Assembly: GCA_002425185.1 (NCBI GenBank)
Contig: DILT01000010.1
Span: forward strand, 372,001-436,000
Source: Flammeovirgaceae bacterium UBA5585
GTDB lineage: Bacteria > Bacteroidota > Bacteroidia > Cytophagales > Cyclobacteriaceae
Length of the DNA stretch: 64,000 nucleotides
Direction: 5' to 3'
Shown: positions 1 to 8,094 of the stretch, piece by piece
Numbering within the stretch: the stretch's first letter is position 1
Layout of the letters: each line of letters begins with the position of its first letter
Position numbers and translations under genes: made by a program
Notes under the pieces: generated by a model
Told to the model about the DNA's origin: nothing
Seen by the model: the letters and a program-made list of their open reading frames with translations, nothing else
The model's database searches: none

Positions 1-104
1 GTACTGTTCTTTTCAAAAACGGTTACAGCATAACCAGCTTTTGCTAAATGGCATGCTGCAGATAACCCGGCAAAACCTGAACCTATGACAGCTATTTTTT
101 TCAT
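1..104 (-). CDS. crtI: Phytoene desaturase (CrtI-type), N-terminal fragment cut by window edge
   Basis: Only the first 34 codons lie in the window; the gene continues beyond base 1. The translation begins [19 protein letters not shown] and continues through a beta strand ending in FEKNS, which is the FAD-binding Rossmann fold (GSGFAG dinucleotide motif) in the form typical of bacterial CrtI phytoene desaturases. The family desaturates phytoene to lycopene at the membrane in carotenoid synthesis. It lies 43 bases downstream of the ECF sigma gene on the same strand, followed upstream by a B12-dependent MerR gene, a context commonly seen for carotenoid loci in Bacteroidota. Other FAD amine oxidases share this N-terminus, so the call leans on context as well as sequence. 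Confidence 0.75.
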   Translation of the reverse strand, partial: MKKIAVIGSGFAGLSAACHLAKAGYAVTVFEKNS

Positions 105-147
105 GTGCTTTTGCCGGCCAAATCTATTCTCCCGCTACTCAAGATAG

Positions 148-648
148 TCAATATCCGGCCAACTTGCTTTGTATTTCTTTACGTGCATGAAAAATCCGAT
201 TCTTCACCGTACCAATCGGTATGTTGAGGTGCTCAGCAATTTCGTGGTACTTGTAGCCCGAGGTGTGCATCTTAAAAGGAACAAGTAACTCTTCGCGTAA
301 ACTATTAACGTGATTCCAAATGTCTTTGTATTCGAAGTTTGATCCCGGTGAGCTGAAGGTATGGGTGTCTTCAACATTCAGAAAGTATAATTCTTTGGTG
401 TCATCATGCGAGGTTTTGGCCCGCTGATTTTTACGGTAGTTGTTAATGAAGGTGTTTCGCATGATGGTGAATAACCATCCCTTCAGGTTGGTGTTTTCCC
501 GGAACTTGGTGCGGTACGTGAGCGCTTTAAGAATGGTGTCCTGCACCAGGTCATGCGACTCTTCTTTGTCATTGGTAAATCTGCGGGTGAACGTTTTTAA
601 CGTGGGGCGCAGGCTGGCGATTTGGTAATCAAATTCTAATGCTGTCAT
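148..648 (-). CDS. ECF-type RNA polymerase sigma factor
   Basis: A 166-residue protein with sigma-70 region 2 (about residues 10-75, with the core-binding motif DLVQDT at 33-38 and the helix GWLFTIMRNTFIN) and region 4 (about 110-163, with helix-turn-helix YHEIAEHLNIPIGTVKNRIFHAR). There is no region 1 or 3, which defines the ECF class. No anti-sigma gene is adjacent; instead a MerR/B12-binding regulator lies upstream and crtI downstream on the same strand. I infer that it drives or co-regulates the carotenoid genes, with its own promoter under control of the MerR protein. The group within the ECF family cannot be assigned here. Confidence 0.9.
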   Translation of the reverse strand: MTALEFDYQIASLRPTLKTFTRRFTNDKEESHDLVQDTILKALTYRTKFRENTNLKGWLFTIMRNTFINNYRKNQRAKTSHDDTKELYFLNVEDTHTFSSPGSNFEYKDIWNHVNSLREELLVPFKMHTSGYKYHEIAEHLNIPIGTVKNRIFHARKEIQSKLAGY

Positions 649-659
649 GGCTCTTACTG

Positions 660-690
660 TTTGTTTAACAAATTTAACTAAAAGTTGAAC
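660..690 (-). promoter_or_regulatory. Candidate operator: three GTTnAA direct repeats over the promoter
   Basis: Read on the minus strand the segment contains GTTCAAC, GTTAAAT and GTTAAAC in the same orientation, with 12 and then 9 bases between starts. CarH proteins are known to bind several direct repeats that cover the promoter. These repeats sit across the predicted -7 and spacer, as expected for a repressor site, but the uneven spacing makes this a tentative call. Confidence 0.35.
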
Positions 691-699
691 AAAAACAAG
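669..699 (-). promoter_or_regulatory. Bacteroidota-type promoter of the sigma/crt operon
   Basis: On the minus strand TAAATTTG (669-676) matches the -7 consensus TAnnTTTG exactly. Nineteen bases upstream is CTTG (696-699), a partial -33 element. Transcription would begin roughly 10-15 bases before the sigma start codon. The element overlaps the direct repeats described at 660-690. Confidence 0.55.
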
Positions 700-724
700 A
701 TATATACGCCAAACCAGCCAATAT

Positions 725-754
725 TGTTTAATTAAATAAATTAAATATTAAACA
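725..754. promoter_or_regulatory. AT-rich inverted repeat between regulator and sigma gene
   Basis: TGTTTAAT (725-732) and ATTAAACA (747-754) are perfect inverted arms around 14 bases of AT-rich DNA, just downstream of the MerR gene and about 80 bases upstream of the sigma start. It has no GC stem, so it is a poor terminator. A second binding site for the neighbouring regulator is possible. Confidence 0.3.
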
Positions 755-762
755 CTATTTAT

Positions 763-1641
763 TCAAGCAATTGATAATAATTGCTTGAGATCCAGCACGT
801 TGCGGAAAATTTCAATGTTTTCGAAAAAATTTCTCTCCAGGTACCGGGTTTGGTAGCCGGAAACCAAAACTTTTCTTGATGGGAGGGCGGTCGCCAGTTG
901 CTTGAGGTACTCTTCCACCTTCGTTCCAAAGGGTGAGCTTATAATGCTGGTGATGATGATATCCGGGTTATGGGTTTGCACAACACTGGTCACGTCCTTA
1001 AACGGAACACTTTGGCCCAGATAGATAGTTTTGTAGCCGGCTTTGCGCACGATATAATGAAAGAACAGTAAGCCGAGTTCGTGCCATTCATTTTCGGGCA
1101 GGTAAAGTAACACCCGCTTGGGTATGGTAGGCGTAACAGGTAATCCGTCAATGGCGACAATCAATTTCTGCCGGATGAGGTGCGAAATGAAGTGTTCCTG
1201 AGCCGGAGTAACATTTTCGGTTTGCCAAAGAACCCCGATTTTTTCCATGAAGGGATAGATGATCTCAGTAACGGTACGTTCGAAACCAAAACGAAGGATT
1301 AATCCCGAAAGGAGTCTTTCAAATTTTTCTTCATCCAGGTCAACCATCGCTACAATCAACTGGTCGATGAAAATCAGGGTGTCAGTTTTGTGCTCGCTGA
1401 GTTCAAGGATTTTGCCGTTTATTTCCTCGGCAGTCATATCGGCAATGCGTGAAATTTTAATGCCGTTGGTGTTCAGCAACGAAACATTAATGATTTTCTT
1501 CAGATCATCATCGGAGTACAACCGGATGTTGGTATCGGTGCGTTGGGGCTCCACAATGTGGTGCCGCTTTTCCCAAATACGTATAGTATGAGCTTTTATG
1601 CCGGAGAGCTTTTCGAGTTCTTTAATGGAGTATTGGCCCAT
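763..1641 (-). CDS. CarH/LitR-like MerR regulator with B12-binding photoreceptor domain
   Basis: 292 residues: an N-terminal MerR winged helix (about 4-70, YSIKELEKLSGIKAHTIRIWEKR), a helical cap domain (about 90-165) and a Rossmann-like cobalamin-binding domain (about 175-292). The cap carries the Wx9EH signature (W139, E149, H150) that in CarH contacts adenosylcobalamin, and the B12 domain has ExHxxG (E185-G190) with H187 as the predicted lower cobalt ligand. Established CarH proteins repress carotenoid genes in the dark as tetramers and fall apart when light cleaves AdoB12. The residue after W139 is Gln, where Thermus CarH has the His that ligates cobalt after photolysis, so the lit state may differ. 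The sigma factor and crtI downstream fit a light-regulated carotenoid locus. Confidence 0.85.
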   Translation of the reverse strand: MGQYSIKELEKLSGIKAHTIRIWEKRHHIVEPQRTDTNIRLYSDDDLKKIINVSLLNTNGIKISRIADMTAEEINGKILELSEHKTDTLIFIDQLIVAMVDLDEEKFERLLSGLILRFGFERTVTEIIYPFMEKIGVLWQTENVTPAQEHFISHLIRQKLIVAIDGLPVTPTIPKRVLLYLPENEWHELGLLFFHYIVRKAGYKTIYLGQSVPFKDVTSVVQTHNPDIIITSIISSPFGTKVEEYLKQLATALPSRKVLVSGYQTRYLERNFFENIEIFRNVLDLKQLLSIA

Positions 1642-1657
1642 GAATCGGATCGGTTTT

Positions 1658-1665
1658 CAAATGTA
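1658..1665 (-). promoter_or_regulatory. Predicted -7 element for the CarH-like gene
   Basis: TACATTTG on the minus strand is an exact TAnnTTTG match, 16 bases before the ATG at 1641, giving a very short leader. No clear TTTG -33 box is seen upstream, so the call is modest. Confidence 0.4.
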
Positions 1666-1768
1666 AACAGAGATACCGATATATTGTTTTGCCAGGCGGG
1701 TTTTGATCTTGATTCATTGAACACCAAAATATTGTACCGGCATCGCTTTTCCTTATAACTTCCCGCTC

Positions 1769-4249
1769 GTGAATAACTCCACCGCTTTAAGGCCTGCTGA
1801 AGATTGGTTTCATCAAAAAGGGTGGGAGCCCTTTGCGTTTCAACGGGAGGCATGGCAAGCCTACCTGGCAGGCAAAAGCGGACTTATTAATGCTCCTACA
1901 GGAAGCGGTAAAACGTACTCTTTATTAATACCCATTTTGCTGGAGTTCATTCAGAGTCATCCCGATCAACTAACTAAAAGAAATCAGGGCTTACAGGCTT
2001 TGTGGATAACCCCCATCCGGGCCCTTGCCAAAGAAATTGAACTTTCGGCCAACCGTGCTATCGAGGGTTTGGGCCTTAGCTGGAAGGTAGGTGTGCGGTC
2101 GGGTGATACTTCTGCCAAAGACCGTGAACGTCAGAAATCAAAACCTCCGGAGTTCCTCATCATCACGCCCGAAAGCCTGCACCTGCTGCTGGCGCAAAAA
2201 AGCTATGGTGATTTTTTTAAAGAGTTGAAGGTAGTAGTAGCCGATGAATGGCATGAGTTGATGGGATCAAAGCGTGGGGTGCAGGTGGAGCTTGCGCTCT
2301 CCCGATTGAAAACCCTGGCAGCGGATTTAAAAGTATGGGGTATCTCAGCCACCATCGGTAATATGGATCAGGCTATCGAGATATTAATTCCACACGCTAA
2401 TTCCCCCCTTGACAAAGGGTGGAGAAAAGGGGGGTATATTCGGGCGAATATCAAAAAGCAGGTTGACGTTATTTCTGTTTTACCTGACGCTGTAGAAACC
2501 ATGCCCTGGGCCGGGCATCTCGGCATACAGTTACTCGACAAGGTGGTAGAAATTGTAAAGCACAGCACCAGCACACTTATTTTTACCAACACGCGGTCCT
2601 TCGCAGAGATTTGGTATCAGAAAATGCTGGACAAAGCACCGGAACTTTCAGGACTCATCGCTATGCATCACGGTTCCATTAGTAAGGAGATGCGAAATTG
2701 GGTGGAAGATCAACTATACGATGGTAAGTTAAAAGCGGTAGTCTGCACATCAAGTCTGGATTTGGGTGTTGACTTCCGCCCGGTGGAAACGGTAATACAA
2801 ATTGGCAGTCCGAAAGGTGTGGCCCGTTTTTTACAACGTGCCGGCCGCAGTGGGCACCAGCCTGGTGCCGTGAGCCGCATTTATTTTGTGCCTACGCATT
2901 CGTTGGAGTTGATGGAAGCCGCTGCGTTGCGCGAAGCAATCGACAAAGGAATTGTGGAGGAGCGCATTCCCTACATCCGGTCGTTTGATGTGCTCATGCA
3001 ATATCTGGTTACGCTGGCTGTGTCGGATGGTTTTTATCCCGATGAAATTTTAAAAGAGATCCGATCGACTTTTAGCTATACGAGTATCAGTGATGACGAG
3101 TGGGCGTGGATGCTCAACTTTATCACCACCGGTGGCGATTCGTTGCAGGCCTATGACGAATACCGCAAAGTGATTATTGAAAAAGATGGACGCTACAAAG
3201 TAGAAGACCGAAGGATTGCCCTACGCCACCGGCTCTCTATTGGCACCATTGTGGGCGACACATCACTTCATGTAAAGTTTGTTACCGGCAAATACCTCGG
3301 CACCATTGAAGAATATTTTATCTCCCGCCTCAACCCGGGCGATACCTTCTGGTTTGCCGGACAGGTACTGGAACTGGTGCGCATAAAAGACATGGAAGCG
3401 CAGGTGCGTAAAAGCAAGCGCAAATCGGGGTTGGTACCTTCCTGGCAGGGTGGAAGGATGCCGCTGTCTTCCCAATTGAGTGAACTCATCCGCAACAAGC
3501 TTGATGAAGTAGTGAAGGGAAACGAGCACGATGGAGAACTTAGATTTTTAAAACCGCTGTTTGATTTACAAAAATCGCGGTCGCACCTGCCGGGTAAACA
3601 CGATTTCCTTATTGAGTATTTCGAAACCGGTGAAGGTCATCATGTGGTGATGTACCCGTTTGAAGGACGGGCCGTGCACGAAGGCATGGCCGCACTGGTG
3701 GCCTATCGTATCGCGAGGATTAAACCGATCACGTTTTCCATTGCCATGAACGATTATGGTTTTGAACTTTTAAGCGACCAGGAAATTCCGATTGAAGAAG
3801 CGGTTGAAACCAACGTACTGGGTACTGAAGAATTGATGAAAGACATCCAGGCCAGCATCAATTCCACGGAAATGGCGCGCAGAAAATTCCGCGACATTGC
3901 CGCCATTGCGGGGCTCGTATTTAAAGGCTATCCAGGCAAGCCTATCAAAGACCGCCACCTGCAATCTTCCTCCCAACTTTTCTTTGAAGTGTTTCACGAG
4001 TATGAAGCGCATAATTTATTGTTCCGGCAAGCGTATGAAGAGGTGATGGATTTTCAACTGGAAGAAGCGCGGTTGCGCAAAGCCCTCGACCGCATCAATC
4101 ATCAAAAGATTATCATCACCCGACCGGACAAACCCACACCATTTGCTTTTCCGATCATGGTTGACCGACTAAGCCGTGATAAATTAACCAGTGAGCAATT
4201 GAAGGACAGGATACAGAAAATGTCGGTGAATTCTAAGTTAGTTGATTAG
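1769..4249 (+). CDS. Ligase-associated DNA damage response DEXH-box helicase (Lhr-like)
   Basis: 826 residues from a GTG start. It shows a superfamily 2 helicase core: Walker A APTGSGKT (42-49), DEWH box (near 159), motif III SATIGN, and a second RecA domain with the DLGVDF and QRAGRSGH motifs, followed by the winged-helix and C-terminal domains of Lhr-type helicases. Length and motifs fit the family usually encoded with an ATP-dependent DNA ligase, an MBL-fold exonuclease and PdeM. PdeM is present 13 kb away; ligase and exonuclease are not in the window. Residues about 211-224 (NSPLDKGWRKGGYI) are encoded by a GC-rich palindromic repeat placed in frame after motif III. The gene is divergent from the CarH-like regulator. 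Confidence 0.93.
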   Translation: MNNSTALRPAEDWFHQKGWEPFAFQREAWQAYLAGKSGLINAPTGSGKTYSLLIPILLEFIQSHPDQLTKRNQGLQALWITPIRALAKEIELSANRAIEGLGLSWKVGVRSGDTSAKDRERQKSKPPEFLIITPESLHLLLAQKSYGDFFKELKVVVADEWHELMGSKRGVQVELALSRLKTLAADLKVWGISATIGNMDQAIEILIPHANSPLDKGWRKGGYIRANIKKQVDVISVLPDAVETMPWAGHLGIQLLDKVVEIVKHSTSTLIFTNTRSFAEIWYQKMLDKAPELSGLIAMHHGSISKEMRNWVEDQLYDGKLKAVVCTSSLDLGVDFRPVETVIQIGSPKGVARFLQRAGRSGHQPGAVSRIYFVPTHSLELMEAAALREAIDKGIVEERIPYIRSFDVLMQYLVTLAVSDGFYPDEILKEIRSTFSYTSISDDEWAWMLNFITTGGDSLQAYDEYRKVIIEKDGRYKVEDRRIALRHRLSIGTIVGDTSLHVKFVTGKYLGTIEEYFISRLNPGDTFWFAGQVLELVRIKDMEAQVRKSKRKSGLVPSWQGGRMPLSSQLSELIRNKLDEVVKGNEHDGELRFLKPLFDLQKSRSHLPGKHDFLIEYFETGEGHHVVMYPFEGRAVHEGMAALVAYRIARIKPITFSIAMNDYGFELLSDQEIPIEEAVETNVLGTEELMKDIQASINSTEMARRKFRDIAAIAGLVFKGYPGKPIKDRHLQSSSQLFFEVFHEYEAHNLLFRQAYEEVMDFQLEEARLRKALDRINHQKIIITRPDKPTPFAFPIMVDRLSRDKLTSEQLKDRIQKMSVNSKLVD
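2403..2434. repeat. Palindromic repeat inside the helicase coding sequence
   Basis: CCCCCCTT (2403-2410) and AAGGGGGG (2427-2434) are perfect 8-base inverted arms around 16 bases. The element is translated in frame as SPLDKGWRKGGY in a loop between helicase motif III and the next conserved segment. Its form resembles the GC-rich palindromes found between genes in this class of genome, so it is probably an insertion tolerated by the protein. Confidence 0.65.
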
Positions 4250-4296
4250 CTGATAGTAAATTTTTTTATTTTTAGATGGAAGTTAACTTTATCTCC

Positions 4297-4935
4297 ATGA
4301 GCATGAAAGTGTTAAATATTTTTATAATTCTATTTCTATCCTTAATTCTACCCTCTTTAGCGCAAGAGCGTGATAATCTACGACCTATTGGTTATTCGTT
4401 TGGAAAAAACAGGTACCATGATGAAATCCGTAGGATTCTCTTTGATGGTATTTCTGAATTTCAGGTGATTCAATACTTGATTAGCCCATCATTTGGTGGC
4501 GAACGTGTTTTAGTTATTGAAATTGATACTGCTACATTAAATACTTTTACTATAGCCTACCATGAATCTGAGTCAAACATTTTTCAATCATTAGGAAGTA
4601 AGAGATCATCAGAAATAAATGTGAAGAAAGTCAGAAAGCCAATTCAATCCGATGACGTTTACAGTGTTATGAAACTTTTCAACTCTGCACTTTCTACTGT
4701 TTGCGAAAATAACAGAGTTGGTATTGATGGTGTTTCATATTACTTTTCTAACATGGCTCGATCTGGGAAGACCTGGAAAGATGGAACTAATATTGGAAAG
4801 GATAGAATTTCTAAATTAATTGAAGTCTGTAACCAATTAATTTCTACAACGAAAAGTAATAATCAAATAGTTGTTATGGATAAAGAATTGAAAATTGAGA
4901 TTGAGAACTTAACTGAAGAATTTAAAAGCAATTGA
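4297..4935 (+). CDS. Hypothetical secreted protein, AT-rich
   Basis: About 212 residues from ATG 4297 (an in-frame ATG seven codons upstream is less likely because the signal peptide begins at MSMKVLNIFIILFL and ends near LPSLAQ). The mature part is mixed alpha/beta with no motif I recognise. Codon use is clearly more AT-rich than in the flanking genes, which could mean recent acquisition or weak expression. It follows the helicase by under 50 bases on the same strand but shares no evident function with it. Function unknown. Confidence 0.65.
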   Translation: MSMKVLNIFIILFLSLILPSLAQERDNLRPIGYSFGKNRYHDEIRRILFDGISEFQVIQYLISPSFGGERVLVIEIDTATLNTFTIAYHESESNIFQSLGSKRSSEINVKKVRKPIQSDDVYSVMKLFNSALSTVCENNRVGIDGVSYYFSNMARSGKTWKDGTNIGKDRISKLIEVCNQLISTTKSNNQIVVMDKELKIEIENLTEEFKSN

Positions 4936-4982
4936 AGTATAGTCCGATGATATGGATTTAGAATTGTTACCTACTATATTGA

Positions 4983-5411
4983 ATGCCCGCCAACAAAACC
5001 ACCGAAACCACTAAGAATGTCCTTGATTTTATTCAGGAATTTGCCAACACCGAGCAAAAGAAAATGGATAGTTTGGAGTTGGTAAAATTGATGCAGGGCA
5101 TCTCGGGTCATAAACCTAAAATGTGGGGGCCAAGTATAATCGGGTTCGGAAAATATCATTACAAATATGAAAGTGGGCATGAAGGCGAGGCCCCGCTGAT
5201 CGGGTTTTCTCCCCGAAAGGCGGCCATTTCTCTGTATGTATTCACTGGCTTGGAAGAGCATGAACATTTATTAGCCGACTTGGGTAAATTCAAAGTTGCA
5301 AAGGCCTGCATTTATATTAACAAGCTTTCGGATATTGATAAAAAGAAGTTAGTGAAGCTGATGAAGGAGACCATCCGGTATATACACAAGAAGTATAAAA
5401 CACTAAACTGA
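4983..5411 (+). CDS. DUF1801 (YdhG-like) domain protein
   Basis: 142 residues. The central segment MWGPSIIGFGKYHYKYESG followed by GFSPRKAAISLYV is the hallmark of DUF1801, a small soluble domain related in fold to iron-chaperone-like YdhG proteins whose reaction is not established. The C-terminus is lysine-rich (KKLVKLMKETIRYIHKKYK). No signal peptide or membrane segment. It precedes a small membrane protein by 15 bases, so the two may be cotranscribed. Confidence 0.85.
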   Translation: MPANKTTETTKNVLDFIQEFANTEQKKMDSLELVKLMQGISGHKPKMWGPSIIGFGKYHYKYESGHEGEAPLIGFSPRKAAISLYVFTGLEEHEHLLADLGKFKVAKACIYINKLSDIDKKKLVKLMKETIRYIHKKYKTLN

Positions 5412-5426
5412 GCACAAGGGCAAATT

Positions 5427-5798
5427 ATGAAAGGCAAAATACTCAACGGCCTGCTCATACTCACCTCCCTTTTTGGTTACCTGGAGTGGGGTAAAGACAA
5501 TTCGGTTTTTTTATTTCAGGCTGAGGCTGAAGTGATTTCAAAGCTATTTACCGATCCAGCTTCTGCAGCCCACCCGTTCACGATACTCCCGTTAGTGGGG
5601 CAGCTATTGCTGTTCATAACCTTATTTCAAAAGCGCCCGGTCAACGTATTAACCTATACCGGTATGGCTGGTATTGGTGTGTTACTGGTTTTTATGTTTG
5701 TGATCGGAGTGATCAGTTTAAACTTTCGGATAGTATTTTCGACCATTCCGTTTCTGATCGTTTCCTTTTTAACCGTTAAACATCTTAGAAGAAGTTGA
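5427..5798 (+). CDS. Small integral membrane protein of unknown function
   Basis: 123 residues with about four hydrophobic segments: near 5-20, 48-66 (FTILPLVGQLLLFITLF), 72-95 (VLTYTGMAGIGVLLVFMFVIG) and 100-118. No catalytic or binding motif is visible. It lies 15 bases after the DUF1801 gene on the same strand, a likely operon. Confidence 0.7.
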   Translation: MKGKILNGLLILTSLFGYLEWGKDNSVFLFQAEAEVISKLFTDPASAAHPFTILPLVGQLLLFITLFQKRPVNVLTYTGMAGIGVLLVFMFVIGVISLNFRIVFSTIPFLIVSFLTVKHLRRS

Positions 5799-5966
5799 CT
5801 CAATCGGGATATAAAATTTGTTTTACTTTTTGGTGAAGCTATAGCTTCTCAATCGATTGAATGGATATTCCTGAAAGACTTGTCTGGCGATTCTCTATTT
5901 TGATGTGATTGCTTCCACAACACCTTGCAAGAATTGATTACCTTACGTCATAATAATCTTTTTGCC

Positions 5967-6740
5967 ATGAAAGGACTTTTGATTGATATGGATGGTGTGA
6001 TTTATGGTGGCGATAAATTGTTACCGGGTGCCGATACCTTTATCAACAACCTGGTCAAACAGGATATACCGTTCGCCTTTATGACCAATAACAGCCAGCG
6101 CACCAGCCTGGAAGTGGTTCGCAAGCTAAAGCGCCTGGGTATTGTGGTATCGGAAAAACACATTTACACCAGCGCTATGGCAACGGCCTCATTTATTGCG
6201 AGCCAGGCGCCAAAGGGAACCGTGTATGTGTTAGGCGAAGGCGGATTGTTATCCAGTTTGCATGATCAGGGTTTGGTAATGGTAGAAACCGAACCCGACT
6301 TTGTCGTGCTGGGTGAAGGAAGAAATTTCACCCTTGAGATGGTGCAACGTGCCGTGGATATGATATTGGAAGGGGCAAAACTGATTGCCACCAACCGCGA
6401 TCCTTCACCCAAACAAAAAGGCTGGAACAATTTAGGCATAGCGGCCACCGCGGCCATGATCGAAGAAGCTACGGGAAAGAAAGCGTTTGTTACCGGCAAA
6501 CCCAGTCCGGTCATGATGCGGTCTGCGCGCAAGTTTATTGGATTGGAGACTGCAAATACCACGGTGATCGGTGATACCATGGAAACCGATATTCGCGGAG
6601 GGGTACAGATGGGTTACAAAACCATTCTGGTATTATCGGGTATTTCAAAAAAAGAAGACCTGAATAACTATGCCTTTAAGCCCGACCTGGTGATTAACAA
6701 CATCGGTGAATTAACCTTGCCGCTGGAATGGTGGAAGTAA
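5967..6740 (+). CDS. HAD-IIA family phosphatase (NagD-like)
   Basis: 257 residues from ATG 5967, chosen over an upstream TTG because homologues begin with MKGLLIDMDGVIYGG. HAD motif I is DMDGV (nucleophile and acid Asp), motif II TNNSQR, motif III Lys in TGKPSP, and motif IV GDTMETDI. The C2 cap domain between motifs II and III (about residues 75-180) places it in subfamily IIA with NagD and p-nitrophenyl phosphatases. These act on small sugar or nucleotide phosphates in the cytoplasm; the substrate cannot be told from sequence. It is flanked by its own intergenic regions. Confidence 0.88.
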   Translation: MKGLLIDMDGVIYGGDKLLPGADTFINNLVKQDIPFAFMTNNSQRTSLEVVRKLKRLGIVVSEKHIYTSAMATASFIASQAPKGTVYVLGEGGLLSSLHDQGLVMVETEPDFVVLGEGRNFTLEMVQRAVDMILEGAKLIATNRDPSPKQKGWNNLGIAATAAMIEEATGKKAFVTGKPSPVMMRSARKFIGLETANTTVIGDTMETDIRGGVQMGYKTILVLSGISKKEDLNNYAFKPDLVINNIGELTLPLEWWK

Positions 6741-6782
6741 TACAAGCTCCTCTCCATAATTTAAAGAAAGGCTTAATAAAAC

Positions 6783-6790
6783 TATATTTG
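6783..6790 (+). promoter_or_regulatory. Predicted -7 element upstream of the DUF1080 gene
   Basis: TATATTTG matches TAnnTTTG exactly and lies 26 bases before the ATG at 6817. No good TTTG -33 box is seen at the usual distance. Confidence 0.4.
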
Positions 6791-6816
6791 ATGGTTATTT
6801 GATAACCTTACATAAT

Positions 6817-7506
6817 ATGATTGATAGAATATTTACCGCTGCGGCAATCATACTTATTACTTTCGCTTGTCAGCCAACCAAAGAAGTCAACAACAAAGCC
6901 CTTCAGCTTTTCAATGGCACAGATCTTACCGGCTGGCACGTTGATGTTCCGGCTATGGACACCAGTGCTATCCAGTCACCCTTTACTGTGCGCGAAGGCT
7001 TGTTGGTTAGCTTAGGCGAACCCCGCGGACATCTGATCACCGATAGTGTATATGAAAATTACAGGTTGGAAGTGGAGTACCGCTTTGCCGGAGAGCCGGG
7101 TAATTGTGGTGTGTTGGTGCATGTTTCAAAACCACGTGCCTTGTACAGCATGTTTCCGCAATCCGTAGAAGTGCAGATGATGCACGAAAACGCTGGTGAT
7201 TTCTGGGTTATTGTTGAGGATATCACCGTGCCGGATATGGAAACAAGGCGCGGCCCGAAAGAGGACTGGGGCATTACCGAAGGCAAGGCAAGGCGTATTA
7301 TTAACCTAACCGATGGTTCCGAAAACCCGGCAGGCGAATGGAACACCATGATCATTGAATGCACGGGTAATGCAATAAAAGTGTGGGTGAATGGCGACCT
7401 GGTAAATCACGGTACAAACGGCACTGCCAGTAAAGGGCAAATTGCTATTCAGGCAGAAGGATCGGAAGTGGAGTTCAGAAAGCTGGCACTCACTTTATTG
7501 GATTAA
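6817..7506 (+). CDS. DUF1080 (3-keto-disaccharide hydrolase-like) lipoprotein
   Basis: 229 residues from ATG 6817; an upstream TTG in the same frame is unlikely. A lipoprotein signal peptide ends at LITFAC (acylated Cys near residue 18). The mature part starts with the family motif LFNGTDLTGWHV and has a concanavalin-like jelly roll (YRLEVEYRF, GNCGVLVHV, WNTMIIECTGNAIKVWVNG). DUF1080 domains include 3-keto-glucoside hydrolases and carbohydrate-binding proteins exposed at the cell surface or periplasm of Bacteroidota. No oxidoreductase partner is adjacent, so the substrate is open. Confidence 0.87.
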   Translation: MIDRIFTAAAIILITFACQPTKEVNNKALQLFNGTDLTGWHVDVPAMDTSAIQSPFTVREGLLVSLGEPRGHLITDSVYENYRLEVEYRFAGEPGNCGVLVHVSKPRALYSMFPQSVEVQMMHENAGDFWVIVEDITVPDMETRRGPKEDWGITEGKARRIINLTDGSENPAGEWNTMIIECTGNAIKVWVNGDLVNHGTNGTASKGQIAIQAEGSEVEFRKLALTLLD

Positions 7507-7546
7507 TTTTTTTTGATCTACTTTCGCCCTTAAAATCTCCAACCAC

Positions 7547-8089
7547 ATGAAATTGACCGCCCGCAACACGCACCGCGATATTGCATACTTCTACCTGGGC
7601 CTGATCATTGCCTTTTCTTTTTCAGGAATATTTTTGAACCATCGCCAGGCATGGCACCCCAGGCGATACAAGGCTGAGATAAAGGAAATTACGGTTGCAC
7701 CTGTTCATAAAGATTCTGTTAATGATACATTCATTGCTTCTTTCACGCAGCAACAAGACATTACTGATAACCTGCGCAGGTTTGCGCTCAATGGAAATAT
7801 TTTACGCGTCTCTTATGTAAACCATGATGTGGATTTGGACATTACTACCGGTGCAGGTTCAATTGTTCATTATAAAATTACACCCGTGCTTGGGCAGATG
7901 ACCATCCTCCATGTGGATACCAGTAAGTGGTGGATATATTATTCCGATGTATTTGGTGTGGCCATGCTTGTGATTGCCGGTACCGGAATGTTTATTGTGA
8001 AAGGTGAAAACAGTTTTAGGCGCAGGGGCTGGAAGTTTGCATTGGTAGGAATAATTTTTCCATTGATCTTTTTGTTTCTGCTAAGCTAG
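7547..8089 (+). CDS. PepSY-associated transmembrane protein
   Basis: 180 residues: an N-terminal transmembrane helix (about 13-32) starting after MKLTARNTHRDIAYFY, a periplasmic PepSY-like domain (about 40-125) and two further membrane segments near 133-152 and 160-179. The opening motif and the HRxxW sequence following helix 1 (NHRQAWHPRRY) are typical of PepSY_TM-like proteins in Bacteroidota, which often accompany iron or copper uptake genes. No such partner is directly adjacent; a TonB receptor lies about 900 bases downstream. Confidence 0.8.
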   Translation: MKLTARNTHRDIAYFYLGLIIAFSFSGIFLNHRQAWHPRRYKAEIKEITVAPVHKDSVNDTFIASFTQQQDITDNLRRFALNGNILRVSYVNHDVDLDITTGAGSIVHYKITPVLGQMTILHVDTSKWWIYYSDVFGVAMLVIAGTGMFIVKGENSFRRRGWKFALVGIIFPLIFLFLLS

Positions 8090-8094
8090 AAGAA

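Noticed and set aside
725..754. Intrinsic terminator of the MerR gene
   Set aside because: The stem is entirely AT, with only one or two G or C pairs; unlikely to stop transcription.
5925..5966. Extended N-terminus (TTG start) of the HAD phosphatase
   Set aside because: The 14 extra residues have no family match; the standard start MKGLLIDMDG follows.
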